Shown in pieces: positions 8,411 through 15,854 of a stretch of 37,224 bases of DNA. Below the pieces are notes generated by a model that was not told the origin of the DNA, made no database searches, and saw only the letters and a program-made list of their open reading frames with translations. Every line of letters begins with the position of its first letter. Position 1 is the first letter of the stretch. This stretch comes from Chitinophaga pinensis. Lineage in GTDB: Bacteria; Bacteroidota; Bacteroidia; NS11-12g; UBA955. A program made the position numbers and the translations under genes. The stretch covers positions 1 to 37,224 of the forward strand of contig CAMAQS010000014.1 of assembly GCA_945860565.1 (NCBI GenBank), given 5' to 3'.

Positions 8411-9733
8411 ATGTCAACCCTTAAAATCCAAATTAAATCCATCTTATTTTTTGCGATTATCGCTTTTTTTAGCACTTCGTCCCTTACTGCACAATTCTAT
8501 TATCCCCCAAAAACAGGAGGAAACTGGGATACTTTGTCCGAAACGCGATTTGGATATTGTAAGCCGCAAATTGATAGTTTATATGCCTTTTTAGACCAAA
8601 CGAATACCAAATCTTTCATGTTGTTAATTGATGGCAAGATTGTTTTAGAAAAATATTTTGACAAATTCACAAAAGACAGTTCATGGTATTGGGCTTCAGC
8701 AGGCAAAACCATGACGGCCGCATTGATGGGCATTGCCAAGCAAGAGAACAAAGTTGATTTTAGTGACAAAACTTCTAAATATTTAGGCACAGGATGGACA
8801 AGTTTAAGTGCACAGCAGGAGGATTCCATCACTGTATTGCATCAATTAACAATGACCACAGGTCTAAATGACCGCGGTGCAAATGCCGATTGTACAGATC
8901 CTTCATGTTTAGATTACAAAGCGGCGGCTGGAACAAGATGGGCTTATCACAATGCACCTTATACTTTACTCGATGGGGTTTTAAGTAATGCAACAGGGGT
9001 AAGCATAAACAATTATTTCTTATCCAAAATTGGTTTGAAAACTGGAATGGGTGGATTGTATGTTAAATTGGATTATAACAATGTATTTTTTTCTACCACA
9101 AGAAATATGTCGCGTTTTGGTCTTTTGTTATTATCTAAGGGGATGTGGGACGGTGCTTCAGTAATAGATTCAAATTATGTGAAAACAATGTCCACGTCTA
9201 GTCAAACATTGAATCCTTCTTATGGATACTTAACATGGTTGAATGGTAAATCCAGTTTCATGGTTCCTGGCGTTCAGTTTTCCTTTCAAGGAAGTTTGAA
9301 TCCATCTGCTCCAAATGATGTATTTATGGCTTTAGGCAAAAATGCCCAATTGATAAATGTAGCGCCATCCAAAAAAATGGTATGGGTACGCATGGGTGAC
9401 TCTCCAGAAGAAAAAAATGAATTGGTTTCTCCATTGTACAATGAAGAAATTTGGAAACGGATAAACGCCTTAAAATGTGCGCAAAATAGCCTCACTGAGG
9501 TTCAAAAAACACAAATTTCTTCTTTCCCAAATCCAGTAATAAAAGGTGCTAAGCTGTCGATACTAGGAATTCCAATGGAAGGAAAAATGATTTCAATGAG
9601 TTCCGTTGATGGCAGAAAAGTATTGTCTTTGCAAATCCAAAATAATTCAATAGAAATTCCTGAGCATTTGGCTTCAGGTATGTATCTTTTGGGAAATGCT
9701 CAAACAGGATTTGTAAAAGTTGTTGTAGAATAA
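8411..9733 (+). CDS. Secreted serine hydrolase (S12/class C beta-lactamase fold) with T9SS type A tail
   Basis: A 440-residue exported hydrolase. A signal peptide covers residues 1-27 (ending SSLTAQ). The catalytic domain shows S96-A-G-K99 (WASAGKTMTAAL), the DKTSKYLGTGW segment, the LHQLTMTTGL helix and Y179-H-N181 as the YxN motif. The last 75 or so residues, starting at SFPNPVIKGAKL with a SGMYLLG turn and ending FVKVVVE, are a T9SS type A sorting domain, so the enzyme should reach the cell surface or medium. The substrate is unknown; family members cleave peptides, esters or D-amino-acid linkages. It is related in fold to the gene at 4123, but that protein is membrane-anchored and lacks a sorting domain. 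It may follow ruvC in one transcript. Its stop is 3 nt from the stop of the convergent argS. Confidence 0.92.
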   Translation: MSTLKIQIKSILFFAIIAFFSTSSLTAQFYYPPKTGGNWDTLSETRFGYCKPQIDSLYAFLDQTNTKSFMLLIDGKIVLEKYFDKFTKDSSWYWASAGKTMTAALMGIAKQENKVDFSDKTSKYLGTGWTSLSAQQEDSITVLHQLTMTTGLNDRGANADCTDPSCLDYKAAAGTRWAYHNAPYTLLDGVLSNATGVSINNYFLSKIGLKTGMGGLYVKLDYNNVFFSTTRNMSRFGLLLLSKGMWDGASVIDSNYVKTMSTSSQTLNPSYGYLTWLNGKSSFMVPGVQFSFQGSLNPSAPNDVFMALGKNAQLINVAPSKKMVWVRMGDSPEEKNELVSPLYNEEIWKRINALKCAQNSLTEVQKTQISSFPNPVIKGAKLSILGIPMEGKMISMSSVDGRKVLSLQIQNNSIEIPEHLASGMYLLGNAQTGFVKVVVE

Positions 9734-9736
9734 AAG

Positions 9737-11614
9737 TTACATTCTATCAACGGTTGATATTCCCAATAATTCCAAGGCCGATTTTAATACGGTTGAAGTA
9801 TGTTGGGCAAGCTGTAAACGCATGTTTTTCAATTCTGCGTTTTCTTCTTTAAGAATTACAACATCATTATAAAGTCGATTGTATGCTTTCGCCAAATCCA
9901 AACAATATTGACAAATTGCTGCAGGGTTGTACTCATCGGCGGCAGCATTTAAAATAGAAGGATAAGCATAAAGTTGTTTAATAACTCCAATTTCTGAAAC
10001 ATGTAACGGTAGGTGTGAAATTGGTGAATCTACTGGTTTGGCTTGTTTTAAAATGCTCTGAATCCGGGCGTAGGTATAAATGATAAATGGACCAGTGTCT
10101 CCTTGAAAATCAATACTGTCTTCAGGGTTAAACAACATTCTTTTTTTAGGGTCAACTTTTAGGATGAAAAATTTCAATGCTGCCAATGATAGGTTATGGT
10201 AAAGTGTATCCAATTCATCGTGAGAAAGCCCCTCAGTTTTGCCCAGTTCAATGGTTTTTAGTTTTGCCGTTTCGTACATTTCATTTAGCAAGTCGTCTGC
10301 ATCAACAACTGTTCCTTCTCGGCTTTTCATTTTTCCCGATGGCAAATCTACCATGCCGTAACTGGCATGATACATCCCTAGAGCATAAGGTCGATCTAAT
10401 TTCTGCATGATTAAGAACAACACATTGAAGTGGTAATCTTGTTCGTTCCCAACTACATAAATACTTTTGTTAATTTTGAAATCACTGTATTTTAATTCGG
10501 CAGTACCCATATCTTGGGTCATGTATACTGAAGTTCCATCTGACCTTAAAAGGAGTTTGTGGTCTAGTCCATTTGGTGTTAAATCTACCCAAATAGAACC
10601 GTCTTCTTTTTGGTAAAAGACCCCCTTTTCGAGACCTTCTTGCACAAGTTTTTTTCCTAAAGTATAGGTTTTGCTTTCGTAATAATATTTATCGAAACAA
10701 ACTCCCAATCGCTTGTATGTATTTTCAAAACCTGCGTATACCCAATTGTTCATTTTGTTCCACAATTCAAGTACATCGGCATCTCCATTTTCCCATTTTC
10801 GAAGCATTTCTTGGCAAGACTGCATTAATTCGGATTGGTTTCTTACCAAATCTTTGATGTCGTCTTTTATTTTGCCTGATTGTTTTTCGTCTTGTGTTAT
10901 TTGTAATTTTTGAAACAAATCATTGTATTTGATTTGATTTTTTTCATTTATCGCAAAAAATTTCCCTTCAAACGCATCAGAAATTTCTTGTTCTGTTTGT
11001 TCTTTCAGTTTATTTTCAAAAACTACATAATATTTCCCAACCAAGTGATCACCTTTAAGGTTGGCAATTTCTGGTGTTTCATTATCCCCAAATCTTTGCC
11101 AAGCCAACATACTTTTGCAGATATGAATACCGCGGTCGTTAATAAGGTTTGCTTTTATTACGTTGTTTCCGGCAGCATCTAAAATTTGAGCAATGCTATA
11201 ACCCAGTAAATTGTTGCGAATGTGTCCAAGATGTAATGGTTTATTGGTGTTGGGGGAGGAATACTCTACCATAACCGTACTTTCTTTTTGTGGTAAAACA
11301 GTTTTTGGCAATAACCAATTATTCTGATGATATTCTGACCAAACACTGGGATTTAGTGACAGGTTTAAAAATCCCTTAACAACATTAAAAGATGCGATTT
11401 TTGCGTTTATAGATATCAATTCCTCTCCAATTTCTGAAGCGGTAATTTCGGGGGATTTTTTTGAAAAACGAACAAAAGGAAATACCACAAAAGTGTAATC
11501 ACCCACAAAATCGGCGTTTGTTTTTTCTATTTTAACTTCGGGTAAATTCGAGTTGCCATAGATATTTTCGATGGCACTTTGAATGGATATTACAATTTCT
11601 CCTTCTATGTTCAT
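9737..11614 (-). CDS. argS: Arginyl-tRNA synthetase
   Basis: A class I aminoacyl-tRNA synthetase charging tRNA-Arg; 625 residues. Domains in order: an N-terminal Add-1 (arginyl-tRNA synthetase N) domain, residues 1-95, with NADFVGDYTF; the catalytic Rossmann domain with the HIGH motif as H128-L-G-H131 in NKPLHLGHIRNN and the NDRGIHICKSM block; the KMSKS equivalent MKSREGTVVDADDLL near residue 430; and a C-terminal DALR anticodon-binding helical domain (ALKFFILK through the end). The ATG at 11614 is 7 nt downstream of a perfect TAnnTTTG element, so the mRNA may be leaderless. An internal lysine/glutamine-rich stretch of about residues 200-270 looks like an insertion within the catalytic domain. 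It converges on the T9SS serine hydrolase with only 3 nt between stops. Confidence 0.97.
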   Translation of the reverse strand: MNIEGEIVISIQSAIENIYGNSNLPEVKIEKTNADFVGDYTFVVFPFVRFSKKSPEITASEIGEELISINAKIASFNVVKGFLNLSLNPSVWSEYHQNNWLLPKTVLPQKESTVMVEYSSPNTNKPLHLGHIRNNLLGYSIAQILDAAGNNVIKANLINDRGIHICKSMLAWQRFGDNETPEIANLKGDHLVGKYYVVFENKLKEQTEQEISDAFEGKFFAINEKNQIKYNDLFQKLQITQDEKQSGKIKDDIKDLVRNQSELMQSCQEMLRKWENGDADVLELWNKMNNWVYAGFENTYKRLGVCFDKYYYESKTYTLGKKLVQEGLEKGVFYQKEDGSIWVDLTPNGLDHKLLLRSDGTSVYMTQDMGTAELKYSDFKINKSIYVVGNEQDYHFNVLFLIMQKLDRPYALGMYHASYGMVDLPSGKMKSREGTVVDADDLLNEMYETAKLKTIELGKTEGLSHDELDTLYHNLSLAALKFFILKVDPKKRMLFNPEDSIDFQGDTGPFIIYTYARIQSILKQAKPVDSPISHLPLHVSEIGVIKQLYAYPSILNAAADEYNPAAICQYCLDLAKAYNRLYNDVVILKEENAELKNMRLQLAQHTSTVLKSALELLGISTVDRM

Positions 11615-11621
11615 TACATTG

Positions 11622-11629
11622 CAAAGGTA
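11622..11629 (-). promoter_or_regulatory. TACCTTTG, -7 element of argS
   Basis: On the minus strand TACCTTTG is a perfect TAnnTTTG and precedes the ATG at 11614 by 7 nt. The 38 bp between argS and rlmH leave room for little else, so argS has its own promoter rather than depending on rlmH. Confidence 0.65.
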
Positions 11630-11653
11630 CTTTTAGAAAAGCACATTAGAAAG

Positions 11654-12115
11654 TTATGTATGATGGTATCCCGTGCCTTTTTGAATTTGAAAAGCCCTAT
11701 ACAGTTGCTCAATTAAAACCAGTCTGGCAATTTGGTGGGGCATTACAAATTCACTTAGTTTAAGGGTAACATGAGATTGCAAAACCTCTTGGGTAAAACC
11801 GTAAGCTCCGCCTATAGCAAAGATGAGATTTCCACGGGAATTGGCCAATTCATTTGCAACGAAAGTTGAAAATTGGACAGAATTGTAAATAGAACCCCGT
11901 TCATCACATAAAATGAGCTTGTCGGTGGCTTTGCATTGCTTCAATACTGCGGCTGTTTCTAATTCTTGCTGTTTTTTAGGGTCAGTTACTTTGGAAGATG
12001 GCAGAGGAATAGCTTTTAAAGCAAAATTGCCTTGAGTCTTTTTTATGTAATCTTGACAAAGAACTTCAATGGAAGCATTTTTGTGATTTTCTATGTAAAC
12101 CACTAGAATGCCCAT
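11654..12115 (-). CDS. rlmH: 23S rRNA (pseudouridine1915-N3)-methyltransferase RlmH
   Basis: A small SPOUT-class methyltransferase of 153 residues that N3-methylates pseudouridine 1915 in helix 69 of 23S rRNA, using S-adenosylmethionine on the assembled 70S ribosome. Hallmarks are visible: LILCDERGSIYNSVQFSTF in the middle, the SAM-binding knot IFAIGGAYGF, and the C-terminal HQIARLVLIEQLYRAFQI followed by KGTGYHH. Length matches the family (about 155). Its ATG shares one base with the TAA stop of the upstream OmpA-type gene (TAATG), so the two are translationally coupled in an operon. Confidence 0.97.
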   Translation of the reverse strand: MGILVVYIENHKNASIEVLCQDYIKKTQGNFALKAIPLPSSKVTDPKKQQELETAAVLKQCKATDKLILCDERGSIYNSVQFSTFVANELANSRGNLIFAIGGAYGFTQEVLQSHVTLKLSEFVMPHQIARLVLIEQLYRAFQIQKGTGYHHT

Positions 12116-13080
12116 TAATTGGTATTTAAAATTTGAAGAATTTTGTCTAACTGTGGGGTTAAAATGATTTCGGTACGGCGATTTTTAGCACGACCCTCTG
12201 GGGTGTCGTTTGATGCAACTGGGTTGGTTTCTCCTCTTCCGTTGGCAGAAATTCGTTTGCCATTTAGTCCACCTTCATTGATCATAATTTTGGTTATGCT
12301 AGTCGCTCTTAATACACTTAAGTCCCAATTGTCCTTGATTTTATCAGAATTCATTGGTACATTGTCGGTATGTCCTTCTACGCTTATTTGAACATCTGGT
12401 TGTTTTTTTAGCGCTTTAGACAATTCAACAATGGCTTCAATTCCGCTTGGATCAACAGATGTGCTTCCGCTTTTAAACAATAACTTTTCAGGCAATATAA
12501 CATATACCTTGCCGTTTTTATATTCAACTTTAACGTCCAATTTTTCAAAACCAGCCAAAGCTTTTATAATGGCTTCTTTAAGTAGAAGAACAGCGCTGTC
12601 TTTTCGACGCAATTCTGATTCTAATTCTTTAACTCTGTTGCTAACCAATTCAAGTTCTTTGCGGAGTTTTTCTAATCTCAAACGCTCTTTTTCAGCCATT
12701 GCTAAGGCATCATTTAGCTCTAATTCCTTGTCTTGAAGAGTCTTGTTTTTCTTCTCGATTTCTAGTGCCAGTGCTTTTTGTCTTTCACCTAAATCGGCAC
12801 CTAAACTTCTAATATACGTTTGATTTTCGGCAAGTTCGTTTCCGCAAATTTGTAAACTATCCTGCAATGAAGAAACCAGCAATCGTTGGTTTTCCATTTT
12901 AGTATCAATGATTCTTAAAGCCCTTCTAAGTGAGTCCATATCTGCTTGAGAATTGGCTTTGTATAATCCGTAGTCTAAATTCAACGAATCTTTTGAATCA
13001 AGTGCTGCTTTGTATTGTTTTTTGCTTACACATGAAAACATTAAAAGTCCTACAAGAGGAAGAGCCCATTTAATTTGCAT
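12115..13080 (-). CDS. OmpA-family peptidoglycan-binding lipoprotein with long coiled coil
   Basis: A 321-residue envelope protein. I use the ATG at 13080 (MQIKWALPLVG); the track's TTG at 13089 falls in a promoter element. The signal sequence ends in LLMFSC, so C17 is a likely lipidation site. Residues about 25-180 form a long charged heptad-rich coiled coil (QALKKQ, EKERLRLEKLRKELE). Residues about 195-310 form an OmpA C-terminal domain: LLFKSGSTSVDPSG, the ISVEGHTDN motif, LSVLRATSI and GRAKNRRTEI, which bind diaminopimelate in peptidoglycan. The arrangement resembles flagellar MotB/PAL-like OmpA proteins common in Bacteroidota, and a structural role linking outer membrane and cell wall is inferred. 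It is translationally coupled to rlmH downstream. Confidence 0.9.
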   Translation of the reverse strand: MQIKWALPLVGLLMFSCVSKKQYKAALDSKDSLNLDYGLYKANSQADMDSLRRALRIIDTKMENQRLLVSSLQDSLQICGNELAENQTYIRSLGADLGERQKALALEIEKKNKTLQDKELELNDALAMAEKERLRLEKLRKELELVSNRVKELESELRRKDSAVLLLKEAIIKALAGFEKLDVKVEYKNGKVYVILPEKLLFKSGSTSVDPSGIEAIVELSKALKKQPDVQISVEGHTDNVPMNSDKIKDNWDLSVLRATSITKIMINEGGLNGKRISANGRGETNPVASNDTPEGRAKNRRTEIILTPQLDKILQILNTN

Positions 13081-13086
13081 ATCTCG

Positions 13087-13094
13087 CAAATTTA
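13087..13094 (-). promoter_or_regulatory. TAAATTTG, -7 element of the OmpA-type gene
   Basis: On the minus strand TAAATTTG matches TAnnTTTG exactly, 6 nt before the ATG at 13080. No -33 TTG is evident. Confidence 0.6.
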
Positions 13095-13157
13095 GTACAC
13101 ACCCCGTTGGTGGCTGGGATGGATTTTACACATGTATTTATTTTTGGACAGTGATTG

Positions 13158-13179
13158 TTGTTTAAAATTGAATAAACAA
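13158..13179. terminator. Weak hairpin downstream of the TonB-dependent receptor
   Basis: TTGTTTA (13158-13164) pairs with TAAACAA (13173-13179) around an 8-nt loop, just past the receptor stop at 13185. There is no G/C-rich stem or long U-tract, so termination efficiency is doubtful. Confidence 0.3.
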
Positions 13180-13184
13180 TGATT

Positions 13185-15671
13185 TTATAAAGAAAAGTCG
13201 ATTTTATAATAGAACAGGGGTAAAAATCCAAGTTGGTAAGCTATACGACGATTTGGAGGTTCATTGATATATGTATAATTGAGTATGTTTTTGTTATTGG
13301 TAACATTTATCAAATCCAAAGCGATTTCGTGGGATACTTTTTTGCCATTTATACGGTATGACACGCGCACGTCAAAACGCATATAAGGTCTTTCAAATTT
13401 TTCCGTATTTTTTTGGGCATCCAATTCTATATACTCTCGATTTTTTAATGAGGCCAATGAATCAATGGGTGAAAAGTGTCTAGCCCCCGCCAATGTGATT
13501 TTACCGCCAATGTTTAGGACTGCTTTGTTTTTAAAGGTAAATTCCTTTGCGATTAAGGCATTGGCTGCATAATTTGTATTGAAATCAGAATTTCTCAATA
13601 TCCCATCACTGCCTTTATATTTGGCATCAAACAAACTGGTTGAAATCAAAAAGTAGAATCCCTTACTAAAAAATCTTTCTAAAGTAAGTTCTATTCCATA
13701 ATTCATAGCAGTACCTGTGTTTTGTAAGTCTTCAGGAAAAAAACGAGAAAATCCAGAACCCGTATTGGCCAAGCTAAAAGAAGATGATATCTTTTCTACA
13801 GGTATATCCCATAGATTTTGATAATAGGTTTCTACTTTTAAACGATTGGATTTTCTGAATTGATAATCCCATCCCAGAATATAATGTGCACTTTTGGTAA
13901 GACCCATGTCTAAATTATGAGGTTGGAATTGCTCTGGTTTATTGTAAAAGTATATGTAAGGAGACTGTGTTTGACTGTGTATACCAAAGCCAAAGTTGAG
14001 GCTATTTTTAGCATTTAATTGGTACTTTGCTGAGATTCTCGGTAGAATCCAAGCTGCGTTAGTGTGGCTTTCATTTTTAGTGCCAGGTTTATTGTCCATG
14101 GGATTGTAGGCTAAATGAAATACGTGTGATTGTAGACCAGCAACCATAGTTAATTTGGGGTTGATTTTATACTTGAGTTGTATATATGGAATCAACATAT
14201 TTGACGTTCCAAGAGCATTCCATCTGCGCGACCAAGTCCAATAGTTGGCCAAATCAGGATTCAAATTCAAGGCTTCATCAAAGTAGGAATACATGCCCAT
14301 TGTATACTGTACTCCATACTTAAGTGTGGCTCGTGCATTTATAGAAGTATTTACAAATGCATGAAAAGCAATGTTTTGATTTGAAAAGCGATAGTTTAAA
14401 TTGTTTTTGGTGGAATCAATATTAAAACGGTTGTATACTTCTCCGTCTCGTTCAAAAGTATCTATGATGGTACGAAACACCAAGTGGTGAATGGCATTTA
14501 CTTGTTGAATATTGTAACTTCCAGTTATTTTGAAATATCCCTTTTTAGTTATGGGCATTTGGTAGGTAGCTCCAACCACACCCAATGAAGAGTTAAACAA
14601 TTGATCCCTGTCATTGTCGCCATATAGGTTTCTGGTGGATTCTAGTTTGTCACTAATCAATATGTCTATTTTACTGGTTCCTCCAATACCAAAGAAGCTA
14701 AGTTTTGCATTGTTTTTTAAAGGGAAATTTAATTTAAAGGAGGCGTCTTGATATCTAGGTATGGCATCGGTGCCAATCGGAATATTGAGTCTATTAAACA
14801 AATCAAGAGTAGAATAGCGGTAGGTGAATAAATAAGACGCCCCACTTTTTTTACTTAATGGTCCTTCCATGAGTAAATCCCATCCTAAAATACCCAGTTG
14901 AGAGCTCACTTCATGTTTTTTGGTATTGCCATTTCTTAATTTTAAATCAAATGCTCCTGCCACTCCATTTCCATATTCTGCTGGAAAGGCTCCAGTAAAA
15001 AAATCACTATTGGCCAATATTTTGTTGTTTATAATAGAAACGGATCCACCAGTAGTCCCCGGAATTGCAAAATGATTTGGGTTGGGAATGTCGATTCCTT
15101 CCATTCTCCACAATATCCCTCCGGGCGAATTTCCACGAACAACAATGTCGTTTCTGGAATCATCCGCTCCTTGTACACCGGCAAAATTTGACGCCATACG
15201 TGCTGGGTCTCCACGGCTTCCAGCAAAACGATCGGTCTCATCAACAGTAAATAGTCTCGCAGAAGTTAACGCCGCATCATTATTGGTTTGACCTTGGGCA
15301 GTCTTTTGGTTTATTTGAACAGTGCCCATGCGTTCAAACTGTAATTCTAACTCTATATTTAAAATGAGCTGTTTGCCAGAAGTAACAATTAATCCTTGTG
15401 CCTGATAAAAGTTGTATTTGGGATGGTTTATGCTCAATATTATGCGGCCTACAGGTACATTCTCAAATGTAAAATCACCCGAAGCACTAGAAATTACACT
15501 TTTAGTAATTGTTGATTCCTCATGTATAAGGCTGACTTCTGCTTTTTCTATGGGGGATGATGTTTCTTTGTCCCGAATAAAACCACTAACAGTTTGTAAT
15601 TGACCAAATAAAGTCAATTGACAACCTATAAAAAACAACAGCGAAATAGATTTTAAATTCATCACTTGCAT
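13185..15671 (-). CDS. TonB-dependent receptor with carboxypeptidase-regulatory-like N-terminal domain
   Basis: An outer-membrane active transporter of about 828 residues. The track begins at a TTG (15677) inside a promoter element; the ATG at 15671 (MQVMNLKS) or 15662 (MNLKS) is preferred. A signal peptide ends near LTLFGQ. Residues about 25-110 form a CarboxypepD_reg-like beta sandwich (VSGFIRDKETSSPIEKAEV, FENVPVGRIIL). The plug domain follows, with GDPARMASNFAGVQG, DIVVRGNSPGGILWRMEG and the PAEYGNGVAGAFDLKLR block. The rest is the 22-strand barrel, ending in the aromatic terminus YYKIDFSL. It is not followed by a SusD-like partner, so glycan uptake of the Sus type is not supported, and the substrate (siderophore, peptide or other) is unknown. 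Confidence 0.93.
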   Translation of the reverse strand: MQVMNLKSISLLFFIGCQLTLFGQLQTVSGFIRDKETSSPIEKAEVSLIHEESTITKSVISSASGDFTFENVPVGRIILSINHPKYNFYQAQGLIVTSGKQLILNIELELQFERMGTVQINQKTAQGQTNNDAALTSARLFTVDETDRFAGSRGDPARMASNFAGVQGADDSRNDIVVRGNSPGGILWRMEGIDIPNPNHFAIPGTTGGSVSIINNKILANSDFFTGAFPAEYGNGVAGAFDLKLRNGNTKKHEVSSQLGILGWDLLMEGPLSKKSGASYLFTYRYSTLDLFNRLNIPIGTDAIPRYQDASFKLNFPLKNNAKLSFFGIGGTSKIDILISDKLESTRNLYGDNDRDQLFNSSLGVVGATYQMPITKKGYFKITGSYNIQQVNAIHHLVFRTIIDTFERDGEVYNRFNIDSTKNNLNYRFSNQNIAFHAFVNTSINARATLKYGVQYTMGMYSYFDEALNLNPDLANYWTWSRRWNALGTSNMLIPYIQLKYKINPKLTMVAGLQSHVFHLAYNPMDNKPGTKNESHTNAAWILPRISAKYQLNAKNSLNFGFGIHSQTQSPYIYFYNKPEQFQPHNLDMGLTKSAHYILGWDYQFRKSNRLKVETYYQNLWDIPVEKISSSFSLANTGSGFSRFFPEDLQNTGTAMNYGIELTLERFFSKGFYFLISTSLFDAKYKGSDGILRNSDFNTNYAANALIAKEFTFKNKAVLNIGGKITLAGARHFSPIDSLASLKNREYIELDAQKNTEKFERPYMRFDVRVSYRINGKKVSHEIALDLINVTNNKNILNYTYINEPPNRRIAYQLGFLPLFYYKIDFSL

Positions 15672-15674
15672 AGA

Positions 15675-15682
15675 CAAAAATA
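15675..15682 (-). promoter_or_regulatory. TATTTTTG, -7 element of the TonB-dependent receptor
   Basis: On the minus strand TATTTTTG fits TAnnTTTG and is followed 3 nt later by the ATG at 15671, favouring that start over the ATG at 15662. Confidence 0.55.
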
Positions 15683-15764
15683 GATTATTTTAGCAAATGT
15701 CAGATTCTAGTGAAAAATTTAATAGATTGGTAATTTAGCTAGATTTTTTTTGTGCAACCGTTAG

Positions 15765-15840
15765 AATTGCAAATCGTTGAATTTTATTTTTGAATTTTTT
15801 GAAAAATAAAACTCAACGATTTTTTGTAAAATCTGCAATT
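15765..15840. terminator. Long inverted repeat (27-bp combined arms) downstream of the type B T9SS gene
   Basis: The inner arms, 15772-15791 and 15802-15821, are 20 nt each with a single mismatch around a 10-nt loop. An outer 7-bp stem (AATTGCA at 15765-15771 with TGCAATT at 15834-15840) is offset by a 12-nt bulge that itself contains TTTTgtAAAA. It begins 14 nt past the stop at 15855 and probably ends the transcript of the 946/1014-residue operon. The stem is unusually long and almost wholly A/T. Confidence 0.55.
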
Positions 15841-15854
15841 TTTTTTATAAAAAC

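Noticed and set aside
13185-15671. SusC-type glycan uptake locus
   Set aside because: No SusD-like lipoprotein, glycoside hydrolase or sigma/anti-sigma pair accompanies the TonB-dependent receptor.
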